Below, in pieces: positions 1 through 7,584 of a stretch of 64,000 nt of DNA. Both the position numbers and the translations under genes were made by a program. Numbering within the stretch: position 1 is the first letter of the stretch; every line of letters begins with the position of its first letter. Source of the DNA: Bacterioplanoides sp. SCSIO 12839 (GTDB taxonomy: Bacteria; Pseudomonadota; Gammaproteobacteria; Pseudomonadales; Oceanobacteraceae); the NCBI RefSeq assembly GCF_024397975.1, contig NZ_CP073745.1, forward strand, positions 2,878,501 to 2,942,500. Direction: 5' to 3'. The notes beneath the pieces were generated by a model, which had not been told where the DNA came from, did no database searches, and was given only the letters and a program-made list of their open reading frames with translations.

Positions 1-173
1 AATCCCTGTTCCAACAAGCGAAACAGCACCTGGTTACCGATGGGCAACTCTGGATTGTCGCCAACCGCCACCTGTCTTATGAAGAGTGGGGCCAACAATA
101 CTTTGCCAGTTGTGAAGTATTGGCCCAACAAGAAGGCTTTAAAATCATCTGCTTGTCGCATGCAAAAAAATAG
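1..173 (+). CDS. C-terminal end of an RlmG/RsmC-type rRNA (guanine-N2)-methyltransferase (partial)
   Basis: The open frame enters from the left edge (frame starting at base 3) and stops at TAG 171-173, leaving 56 residues. The segment reading LWIVANRHLSYEEWG, followed by a hydrophobic strand and a short basic end, resembles the C-terminal strand region of RlmG/RsmC, where VANRHL is typical of RlmG. These enzymes methylate a guanine of 23S or 16S rRNA in the cytoplasm using S-adenosylmethionine. The SAM-binding and catalytic NPPFH regions lie outside the window, so RlmG and RsmC cannot be separated with certainty. Confidence 0.65.
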   Translation, partial: SLFQQAKQHLVTDGQLWIVANRHLSYEEWGQQYFASCEVLAQQEGFKIICLSHAKK

Positions 174-182
174 GCTTCTAAC

Positions 183-2186
183 ATGCTGACACGGATGTTC
201 TGTTTGACCCTGCTATCCATGCTGGTTGCAGCGTTTAGCCACGGGGAAACTTATCGTATTTCCCCAGATACGGCTTATGAATACCAAATTTACCAACAGG
301 ACTATTTCTCTCACTGGCAACCTCAAACGGCACTGGATATGTTACTGCGGGTGCCCGATACCAGCGTGCAGCGGCAGCCGGATGGATCATTACAGGTTCA
401 GCTCCATGGTATGGATCGAAGCTATCTGGCGGTGTTAATTGATGGCTACCCACTTGCGGGCAATGGCGAAAATAATAACCGCTCGTTGTCTCAGATTCCT
501 GCCAGCCTGATTGATACCATCGAGATCATTCCTAACAGTGTTGCCGATCTGGATGCGCACGGCGGCGCTGCGGGCATTATCAATATTACCCTGAAACACA
601 GTAATACCGAACAATCCCAGGTTGCAGCGAGTGTGGCTGGAGAGCCTGTTAACTATTCGGCCTCACTGCTGAAAAGCGTTACACCCGGCTGGGGACAGCT
701 CAATGTGATAGCCGACCTGCGTCAGCAACAGCAACAGCATCGTTTTTCAATTGAAGAAAATAATCAGCAACAGGACAGCATTGCGGAAGATCAATCGCAT
801 ACAGTGTCGTTGAGTTACCAAAACCCAACCAGCCAGCCAATACGATTCAACAGTCGCCTGCTGTATTTGCATAACGATGAACAACAGCGGTCATCTGAAG
901 ATAGTGTTACGTCATTTTTAACAAGCAAGACTGATTCTGACACCTGGCGTCTGAATACATCCGCCAACGGTTTATATCAGGATCAGAGCAATAACATCCG
1001 CTGGCAGTTGCAGTTATTGGCTGAGCAGTTTGATGCCAGCCAGCAGCCACAACTCCAGCAATCACAGCCCCAACGACCACAATCACTTGAAGCGGAGCTC
1101 GACCACCGGGAACAGCGGTTACAAATAGGTGCCAGTCTGGCGGAAAAGATCGATGAACATCATTGGAAAGCCGGCATAAATCTCCTCTCCAGTGATTATC
1201 AGATTGATTCATTATCAACCTCGCCGGCTTCCTCAACAGCCTCTGCCCATCAGATTAAAGCGAAACAACTCAGCCTGCATGCGTATGCACTGGACCGCTG
1301 GAGCGTCACCCAGAAGCTGCATTTTGAAGCCGGTTTTCGTATGGAAACCCACGAGTTAGAACAACGTGACCAGCTGATTGGTGAGCAGGAAATCAGCGGC
1401 AATACCGTCTGGCTACCCAACCTGCATCTGATGTATCGCTATGATGATGAAACCCGGATTGGTCTGAGCGGTAGTCAGAGTGCACGCCATCCGGATTTTG
1501 CTCAGCGCAGCCTTTATCGCTATCGATTCGATGAATTCGTTTTTCAGGGCAATACCGATCTGGATATCGAAGTCGTCAGTGCCATTGATCTCAGGTATGA
1601 ATATCAGCACACACGCAATGCCCATCGTTTTACCCGCATCCGACTGTTTCATCGCAGTATCACCAACGCCATTATCGACACCGAGCGTGAGGAAATCATC
1701 GACGATGAAACCCTGACCATCATTGAGCCACAAAATAGTGATGTCAGCGCCATCCAGCAAGGAGGCGAACTCAGTGGCGGCCTGTCGTTATCACCCGACC
1801 TTAGCCTGAAAGCTTCCGCGGGTTTTTATCGTTCTTATTTGCGCGCAACGAACAACAACCAAAGTCAACGCTTAAGCAACCAGCCAGACTACCGCTTACA
1901 AGCCAGCATTGATAAGCACATCCAGGCATGGCGTGGCGGAGCCCAATGGCGCTATCAGGGAGACAGTGAAGAACGGCTGAATAATGTCCGACAGCAGGAT
2001 GCGATACAGACTCGATCTCCGGGGCATACCCTGGATTTATATCTGAATTATCGTACCCAGCACTGGCAAGCCAGCCTGACAGCATCGCAGATATTAGCCA
2101 GTGAAGAGCAATACCGCTCACCGGGCAGAGAGTTCACTATCACGCCCGACACCCTATGGCGCTTGAGTGTTGCATTGGATTTCTGA
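183..2186 (+). CDS. TonB-dependent outer-membrane receptor
   Basis: A 667-residue protein with a signal peptide (residues 1 to about 21, ending AFSHG-E). It has a plug domain at about 45-140 (VQLHGMDRSYLAVLIDGYPL, then SLIDTIEIIPN and GAAGIINITLK) followed by a long beta-barrel ending in aromatic VALDF, as outer-membrane proteins do. It should be an active importer powered by TonB-ExbB-ExbD, none of which is encoded nearby. The substrate cannot be told from sequence: no siderophore-biosynthesis gene or Fur-like box is evident beside it. The barrel is rich in Gln. It begins 9 bases after the rRNA methyltransferase stop and converges with the MFS gene, 13 bases apart, with no clear terminator. 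A second ATG at 195 is an alternative start. Confidence 0.85.
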   Translation: MLTRMFCLTLLSMLVAAFSHGETYRISPDTAYEYQIYQQDYFSHWQPQTALDMLLRVPDTSVQRQPDGSLQVQLHGMDRSYLAVLIDGYPLAGNGENNNRSLSQIPASLIDTIEIIPNSVADLDAHGGAAGIINITLKHSNTEQSQVAASVAGEPVNYSASLLKSVTPGWGQLNVIADLRQQQQQHRFSIEENNQQQDSIAEDQSHTVSLSYQNPTSQPIRFNSRLLYLHNDEQQRSSEDSVTSFLTSKTDSDTWRLNTSANGLYQDQSNNIRWQLQLLAEQFDASQQPQLQQSQPQRPQSLEAELDHREQRLQIGASLAEKIDEHHWKAGINLLSSDYQIDSLSTSPASSTASAHQIKAKQLSLHAYALDRWSVTQKLHFEAGFRMETHELEQRDQLIGEQEISGNTVWLPNLHLMYRYDDETRIGLSGSQSARHPDFAQRSLYRYRFDEFVFQGNTDLDIEVVSAIDLRYEYQHTRNAHRFTRIRLFHRSITNAIIDTEREEIIDDETLTIIEPQNSDVSAIQQGGELSGGLSLSPDLSLKASAGFYRSYLRATNNNQSQRLSNQPDYRLQASIDKHIQAWRGGAQWRYQGDSEERLNNVRQQDAIQTRSPGHTLDLYLNYRTQHWQASLTASQILASEEQYRSPGREFTITPDTLWRLSVALDF

Positions 2187-2199
2187 AGTTTCAGTAAGA

Positions 2200-3387
2200 T
2201 CAATCGTGCAGAGATGATGCCGGTATACGCCACAATAACATTGCCAACAGAATCAGCACCGGCAAACTGCTGAGTAACAATCCATGCCATCCAAGTAACA
2301 GCAATACGACCCCGGATGCCAACGCGCCAATCGCCTGAAACGTAAACACCAACATATCGTTAATCCCCTGCACATGACTGGCTTCATGTGGTAGATAACA
2401 TCTGGGCAACAGCGCGGTGCCGGCAACAAACAGCAGGTTCCATCCCAAGCCCAGCATCACCAGGCCAAACCAATAATGAATCAGGCTCTGATCCCACCAG
2501 GCAACCATGATGGTCGCCGCGTAAATCACGACACCCAGAAAAACCATTCGCCAAACACCCAACCAGCGAACCAGCTGTCCGGAAATCAGCGAGGGCAGAA
2601 ACATCGCGGCAATATGGCTCTGAATCACCCACTTTGCCTCACTGACATCGTGATCAAACAATACCGTCATACTCAGTGGTGTGGCAGTCATCACATAAGC
2701 CATCACACCATAGCCACCGGCTGCGGCGGCAATCGCCAGCCACAACGCCGGTTGCTGAAATAATTCGGTGTAGCTTCTGGCATCAGAAGCCTCCGCAACA
2801 GCGGAGACGTTGAGCCGCGGTAAGGTGAAAAATAGCAACAGGAAACTAATACCGTACAACCCGGCCAGCCCGATAAAAGCAGCGGCAAAGCCGGACTGCG
2901 GCCAGAATACACTCAGTGAAGTGAGCTCTGGCCCTAAAAAAGCAGACACCAGCCCTGCTAATAACAGACGGGCGGCAACCACAGGTTTGTCAGCATCATC
3001 GACAGAATCCATCGCCACAAAACGAAACTGATGCACAACCGCAATCACAACACCAAAACCCAGAGATGCCAGACAGAACAACCAGAAATCAGCGGTGACC
3101 ACAGCATACGCGGCTAGCACGGAAGCACTGATACCCAGGCAATGAGCAATGAGAAATAAGAGCCTTCGGCCCCAGCGATAAGCAAGTTTTGCCGCCGGTA
3201 GTGCACTGGCAGCAGTACCAATAATCATCAGAGCCACCGGTAAAGTGGCAAACCCAGGTTGAGGATGCAGCTGTTTACCGATTAAGCCGCCCACCATCAC
3301 CATTAACGGGGCGGCACTCATTGATAATGCCTGCACCAGCATCAGATACCAGACCAGCGGCTTAACCTGCGCTTTTCTTAAGTTCAT
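2200..3387 (-). CDS. Major facilitator superfamily transporter
   Basis: A 395-residue protein with about 12 hydrophobic membrane segments. It has the MFS loop signature after helix 2 (KLAYRWGRRLLFLIAHC) and a hydrophilic central loop near residues 195-210 separating two six-helix halves. It is predicted to be an inner-membrane secondary carrier driven by the proton gradient. The substrate is unknown; small drug-efflux or metabolite exporters have this length. It lies 14 bases downstream of speD on the same strand, so read-through from the osmC-speD transcript is possible, but no functional link with polyamines is visible. Confidence 0.8.
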   Translation of the reverse strand: MNLRKAQVKPLVWYLMLVQALSMSAAPLMVMVGGLIGKQLHPQPGFATLPVALMIIGTAASALPAAKLAYRWGRRLLFLIAHCLGISASVLAAYAVVTADFWLFCLASLGFGVVIAVVHQFRFVAMDSVDDADKPVVAARLLLAGLVSAFLGPELTSLSVFWPQSGFAAAFIGLAGLYGISFLLLFFTLPRLNVSAVAEASDARSYTELFQQPALWLAIAAAAGGYGVMAYVMTATPLSMTVLFDHDVSEAKWVIQSHIAAMFLPSLISGQLVRWLGVWRMVFLGVVIYAATIMVAWWDQSLIHYWFGLVMLGLGWNLLFVAGTALLPRCYLPHEASHVQGINDMLVFTFQAIGALASGVVLLLLGWHGLLLSSLPVLILLAMLLWRIPASSLHD

Positions 3388-3401
3388 AAGAGAACCGTGG
3401 G

Positions 3402-4214
3402 CTACGGCATATTTCGGGAATAGAAAATTTCCAGCATTTCTTTACGGACCTTTTCTTCGACCTGCTGACGCTCGTCAACGCTCAGGCCTTTGGCACCTTC
3501 GCCAAACAGATAGTTATCCAGTTCGAAATCTTTCAGCAGCATTTTAGTGTGGAAGGTATTTTCCTGATACACATTCACATCAATCATCTGATAAGCGTTT
3601 TGAGTATCTTCACTGAGGTAATTCTGAATCGAATTAATATCGTGATCGATATAATGTTTCACACCGTCGACGTCACGGGTGAAACCACGCACACGGTAAT
3701 CACAGGTCACAATGTCAGAGTCAAAACTGTGAATCAGGTAGTTCAATGCTTTCAGTGGTGAGATCAGACCACACGTAGACACATCAATATCAACACGGAA
3801 AGTACTGATACCGCCATGCGGGTGACTTTCAGGGTAGGTGTGTACCGTCACATGGCTTTTATCCAGATGCGCTACAACTGAATCTTTGAGTGGCGCCTGA
3901 GCTTCTTTTAACGGCCCAGGCGTTTCTTCCATCAGCTCATCATTGGGCGGGACTTCATGCTCAGCAATCAGAATGGTGACACTGGCCCCTTCCGGCTCAT
4001 AGTCCTGACGGGCGATATTCAGTACATTGGCACCAATAATATCAACCACATCGGTCAGGATTTTAGTCAGGCGGTCTGCACTGTACAGCTCATCAATATA
4101 CTCAATGTATTCCTGGCGCTCTTTTTCAGTCTGGGTGTAACAGATGTCGTAAATATTAAAGCTCAGGGATTTTGTCAGGTTATTGAAACCGTGCAGACGC
4201 AACTTGTTGTTCAA
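3402..4214 (-). CDS. speD: S-adenosylmethionine decarboxylase proenzyme (class 1A)
   Basis: A 270-residue protein (the E. coli enzyme is about 264) that decarboxylates S-adenosylmethionine to provide the aminopropyl donor for spermidine. It is made as a proenzyme that cleaves itself before a serine, which becomes the pyruvoyl cofactor. The cleavage motif [14 protein letters not shown] is present, with Ser120 as the expected pyruvoyl residue, and [19 protein letters not shown] at the N terminus is diagnostic. The start is TTG at 4214 with an AGAGGA ribosome site 8 bases upstream; no in-frame ATG keeps the conserved N terminus. It lies 24 bases after the OsmC-like gene in one operon. No spermidine synthase gene is next to it. 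Confidence 0.95.
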   Translation of the reverse strand: MNNKLRLHGFNNLTKSLSFNIYDICYTQTEKERQEYIEYIDELYSADRLTKILTDVVDIIGANVLNIARQDYEPEGASVTILIAEHEVPPNDELMEETPGPLKEAQAPLKDSVVAHLDKSHVTVHTYPESHPHGGISTFRVDIDVSTCGLISPLKALNYLIHSFDSDIVTCDYRVRGFTRDVDGVKHYIDHDINSIQNYLSEDTQNAYQMIDVNVYQENTFHTKMLLKDFELDNYLFGEGAKGLSVDERQQVEEKVRKEMLEIFYSRNMP

Positions 4215-4238
4215 TAGCGTGTCCTCTTTAAACGCAGA

Positions 4239-4661
4239 TTATTCTGCTTCTACCACGTTAAAACTGTGAGTGATTTCAACACCACCCTGCTCCAGCATGA
4301 TGGATGCCGAACAATATTTCTCCGCAGACAATGCCACAGCACGTTCCACCAGAGACTCTTTGAGGTTATGACCGGTGACGGTGAAGTTCACATGAATTTT
4401 AGTAAAAACGCTGGGAACGGCATCGGCTCGCTCTGCTTCAATATCCGCGACACAATCCACCACTTTCTGACGTTGTTTTGTCAGGATGCTCATCACATCA
4501 AAGCTGGTGCAACCACCCAGGCCTAACAACAACATTTCCATCGGACGGACACCCATGTTGCGACCACCATGATCTTCCGGGCCATCCATCACGACCGCAT
4601 GACCACTTCCGGACTCTCCCAGAAACATTGCGTTATCAACCCATTTCACGGTTGCTTTCAT
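4239..4661 (-). CDS. OsmC/Ohr family protein, YhfA type
   Basis: A 140-residue OsmC-fold protein counted from the ATG at 4661, which follows a GGAG ribosome site. A longer frame to 4727 lacks one. The N terminus (MKATVKWVDNAMFLGESGSGH) and the two family cysteines, in LGLGGCTSFDV and SAEKYCSASIML, match E. coli YhfA. OsmC relatives reduce organic hydroperoxides with such a cysteine pair, but the YhfA branch has no firmly assigned substrate. It is divergent from the crp-like gene, as yhfA is from crp in E. coli, and is followed by speD as in Pseudomonas. Confidence 0.88.
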   Translation of the reverse strand: MKATVKWVDNAMFLGESGSGHAVVMDGPEDHGGRNMGVRPMEMLLLGLGGCTSFDVMSILTKQRQKVVDCVADIEAERADAVPSVFTKIHVNFTVTGHNLKESLVERAVALSAEKYCSASIMLEQGGVEITHSFNVVEAE

Positions 4662-4817
4662 CAGAACTCTCCAGTGCAGTGTTGTAAGCCGGACTTTTCC
4701 GACCGCCAAGAGCGCGGAGATTACCATAAGGGCTCTTGAGCGTAGAAGTAAAAAAGGACGAGTTCAGCCTATTTAGATACAGCTGTCGCAATATTGACAA
4801 CAGTTATCAGATAGGCT

Positions 4818-4846
4818 TTGGGCAATCGGCCAGTTGGCCCTATAAT
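4818..4846 (+). promoter_or_regulatory. Sigma-70 promoter of the crp/vfr gene
   Basis: TTGGGC at 4818-4823 is separated by exactly 17 bases from a perfect TATAAT at 4841-4846, giving an mRNA leader of about 70 bases before the ATG at 4926. The spacer holds a perfect 12-base palindrome, GGCCAGTTGGCC (4828-4839), that could be an operator. I see no good TGTGA-N6-TCACA site for autoregulation. Confidence 0.65.
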
Positions 4847-4925
4847 CAATTATTATTTATAGGGTTACCCCCTGACGCTACACCTGATACGACACTCGAC
4901 AAACATTCGACACCGGACACCGCTT

Positions 4926-5564
4926 ATGAGCCTTCCTCCATTAATTTCGAAACACCAGCATCTGGAAGACTTTTTATCTCATTGTCACCGCCGTCGCTAC
5001 CCGGCCCGCAGTACCCTGATTTATGCCGGAGAAGAAAGCGACACCTTGTACTATCTGATAAAAGGTTCCGTCACTGTCTTTATTGAAGACAGTGACGGCC
5101 GTGAAATGATCATGGCTTATCTCAACGAAGGCGATTTCTTCGGCGAGATGGGCTTGTTTGATGAAGAACAAAAAGAACGCACCGCCTGGGTAAAATCCAA
5201 AACTGAGTGCGAGGTCGCTGAAATCAGTTACGACAAATTCCGTGAACTCAGCAAGCACGACTCACAACTGATTTTCCGTATTTTCCGTCAGATGGCTGAG
5301 CGCCTGACCAGAACAACACGCAAAGCCGGTGACCTGGCGTTTCTTGATGTCACTGGCCGGGTTGCCCGTACTTTACTGGAATTGAGCCGTGAACCGGATG
5401 CCATGACCCACCCGGACGGTATGCAGATCAAAATTACCCGCCAGGAAATTGGCCGCATTGTCGGTTGTTCTCGTGAAATGGTCGGACGGGTACTGAAAGA
5501 GCTGGAAGAACAGGGGCTGGTTTCAGTTAAAGGCAAAACCATGGTGGTGTTTGGTACTCGCTGA
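4926..5564 (+). CDS. vfr: CRP/FNR-family cAMP receptor protein (Vfr-like)
   Basis: A 212-residue global transcription regulator. Residues about 15-130 form the cyclic-nucleotide domain with the phosphate-binding cassette [21 protein letters not shown]. The C-terminal winged helix has the recognition helix in [29 protein letters not shown], nearly the CRP/Vfr consensus, so it should bind TGTGA-N6-TCACA-type sites as a cAMP-bound dimer. The order crp-like, osmC-like, speD matches Pseudomonas, where the protein is Vfr and governs virulence, motility and catabolism. Its own strong sigma-70 promoter lies upstream. Calling it crp would be equally acceptable. Confidence 0.93.
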   Translation: MSLPPLISKHQHLEDFLSHCHRRRYPARSTLIYAGEESDTLYYLIKGSVTVFIEDSDGREMIMAYLNEGDFFGEMGLFDEEQKERTAWVKSKTECEVAEISYDKFRELSKHDSQLIFRIFRQMAERLTRTTRKAGDLAFLDVTGRVARTLLELSREPDAMTHPDGMQIKITRQEIGRIVGCSREMVGRVLKELEEQGLVSVKGKTMVVFGTR

Positions 5565-5592
5565 AGCAATAGCGATGGCACTGTTCTCGTGA

Positions 5593-5634
5593 ATACTTCA
5601 TAAGTGGCTATACTGAACTATTGAAGTATCTTTT
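5593..5634 (+). terminator. Possible stem-loop terminator after crp
   Basis: ATACTTCA at 5593-5600 pairs with TGAAGTAT at 5622-5629 and is followed by CTTTTAT. The 21-base loop and short T-run make it a weak terminator candidate. It may instead be a regulatory inverted repeat in front of the response-regulator gene. Confidence 0.35.
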
Positions 5635-5677
5635 ATGGTGCGACACTTCCCATGTCGCCGATTTTCGAGAATAGAAT

Positions 5678-7234
5678 ATGCCCAACGATCTGCTTTTCGC
5701 CAACGACCACTCAGGTCATACCGACGCAAGCATGCCTGGTTCAGAAGATACTCGTAGTTGGCGAGTTTTAATCGCCGACGATGAACCGGACGTACACCGC
5801 ATTACCCGCATGGTGCTTACCGGATTTCAGTTTGATGGACGACGGGTTGAGCTCATCAGTGCCTACACCGGCGAAGAAGCCCGTGAAATCATGCAGCAAA
5901 ATGATGATATTGCGGTGGCTTTGCTCGATGTAGTGATGGAAGAAGATCACGCAGGGCTTAACGTGGCACGCTACATTCGTGAAGAATTAAAAAACCGCTA
6001 CACCCGCATTGTTTTGCGCACGGGCCAACCCGGTCAGGCGCCGGAACAAGAAGTCATTCGCACCTACGATATCAATGACTACAAAGATAAGACGGAATTA
6101 ACCACCACCAAACTCAATACCCTGATGTATGCCACACTGCGCAGCTATCGGGATATTTGCATCCTGGATGAACATCGCCGCGGCCTTGAAAGAGTGATCA
6201 AAGCCTCAGCAGAGGTGTTTAGTGCTGGCGAAATTTCTCATTTTGCCTCGGCAGTTCTGGGTCAAGTGACTAACCTGTTAGGGCTTGAGCAAACGGCCTT
6301 ATATTGCTCAAACACCGACCAACCGGATGATTTACAACTCTCTCAAAAGCGCTTTCGGGTGCTGGCAGCGACCGGAGATATGCAGGCATTTTCCGACGTC
6401 GATTCCTTTGACAACATGCCGTCACATATACGTGGTGTGTTTGAAAAAGCGATGAAGTCTCGCTCCAGTCAATATTATGACAAACATTACGTTGGCTATT
6501 TTGCATCAGAACGAGGCAGTGAAAATCTACTGTATGTGCAGTATCACAAAGAGCCTTCAGAGCTGGATAAACAGTTGCTGGAAATTTATGCCACCAATGT
6601 CACTATCACATACGAAAATCTGCTAATGCGTGAGGATATTGTCGAAACCCAGAATGAACTGGTTTACATGTTAGGTGAAGCAGTCGAACAACGCTCACAA
6701 GAGACCGGCGCACATGTTAAACGGGTGGCTAAAATCTCCGAGTTTCTGGCGCTGGCTTATGGCCTTTCAGCCAAAGAATCAGAACTCATTAAAATGGCGT
6801 CACCACTGCACGATGTCGGAAAAGTGGCGATCCCGGATCATATTCTGAACAAACCCGGCAAGCATGAACCCGATGAATGGCTGATCATGAAAAGTCACGC
6901 CACAATCGGTCATGATTTATTATCTAAGTCCGATCGTCGTGTTCTGCAACTAGGAGCCATTATTGCCAAACAACACCATGAGCGTTGGGACGGCAATGGC
7001 TACCCGGAAGGACTGAGCGGTGAAAACATTCATATTGCCGGGAGAATTACTGCGCTGGCCGATGTGTTTGACGCGTTGGGCAGCAAACGCTGCTACAAAG
7101 AAGCCTGGCCGGTTGAAAAGATTGTGAAGCTGATCACCTCAGAATCCGGCAAGCATTTTGACCCACAGTTGGTCGAAATTTTGATTGCGCATATCGATGA
7201 GATTGCAGCGATTCGTGAGCACTTTCCGGATTAA
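5678..7234 (+). CDS. Response regulator with DUF3369 and HD-GYP phosphodiesterase output
   Basis: A 518-residue cytoplasmic signalling protein. Residues about 29-150 are a receiver domain with acidic pair D34-D35, phosphoacceptor D84 (ALLDVVMEE), T115 and K136. A middle GAF-like DUF3369 region spans about 165-320. Residues about 325-510 are an HD-GYP domain with HD at 378-379 (PLHDVGKVAIPDHIL) and HHERWDGNGYPEGLSG at 433-448. All visible metal ligands and the GYP triplet are intact, so active hydrolysis of cyclic di-GMP is expected. No cognate kinase is adjacent. It is monocistronic and converges with the small gene at 7247. Confidence 0.92.
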   Translation: MPNDLLFANDHSGHTDASMPGSEDTRSWRVLIADDEPDVHRITRMVLTGFQFDGRRVELISAYTGEEAREIMQQNDDIAVALLDVVMEEDHAGLNVARYIREELKNRYTRIVLRTGQPGQAPEQEVIRTYDINDYKDKTELTTTKLNTLMYATLRSYRDICILDEHRRGLERVIKASAEVFSAGEISHFASAVLGQVTNLLGLEQTALYCSNTDQPDDLQLSQKRFRVLAATGDMQAFSDVDSFDNMPSHIRGVFEKAMKSRSSQYYDKHYVGYFASERGSENLLYVQYHKEPSELDKQLLEIYATNVTITYENLLMREDIVETQNELVYMLGEAVEQRSQETGAHVKRVAKISEFLALAYGLSAKESELIKMASPLHDVGKVAIPDHILNKPGKHEPDEWLIMKSHATIGHDLLSKSDRRVLQLGAIIAKQHHERWDGNGYPEGLSGENIHIAGRITALADVFDALGSKRCYKEAWPVEKIVKLITSESGKHFDPQLVEILIAHIDEIAAIREHFPD

Positions 7235-7246
7235 AACAGGTCTGGC

Positions 7247-7504
7247 CTAAAACAGCTCTACATCGGCACTATCTTCGGCACCGCCGTTACGACGGCGGGC
7301 ACGATCGTTTTCCTCGGTCAGCACCAGATCTTTCAGGTCTCGTAGCTCATCGTCATTCAGCTCGGTAATGTCCAGCGTCTGAAACGTTCTGCGCAGTGCC
7401 GCATCGGCCTGATAACAATGATGATGAGCCGGCCCTTTTTTGGGCACGGTCAGGCCGGTCGAACCAAACACGAGTTTATCGCAGAAAATACAATTCAAAG
7501 ACAT
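7247..7504 (-). CDS. Small conserved CxxC protein, putative zinc-binding
   Basis: An 85-residue protein taken from the ATG at 7504. A GTG at 7531 would add nine residues but has no clear ribosome site, and the ribosome site of the chosen start is also weak. The N terminus has CIFC and then a GPAHHHCYQ segment, giving a CxxC...HxxC set that could hold one zinc or act as a redox pair. The rest is charged and helical (DITELNDDELRDLKDLVLTEEND), ending in an acidic DVELF tail. I recognise it only as a conserved hypothetical of Pseudomonas-like bacteria; no function is assigned. Confidence 0.65.
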   Translation of the reverse strand: MSLNCIFCDKLVFGSTGLTVPKKGPAHHHCYQADAALRRTFQTLDITELNDDELRDLKDLVLTEENDRARRRNGGAEDSADVELF

Positions 7505-7584
7505 AAAAAAACTGACCAGGTGGAAAGCCACAAATTTTATAGGTCTTAGCGCTTTTTTACGATCTCAGAATGTAAAATCTTAAC

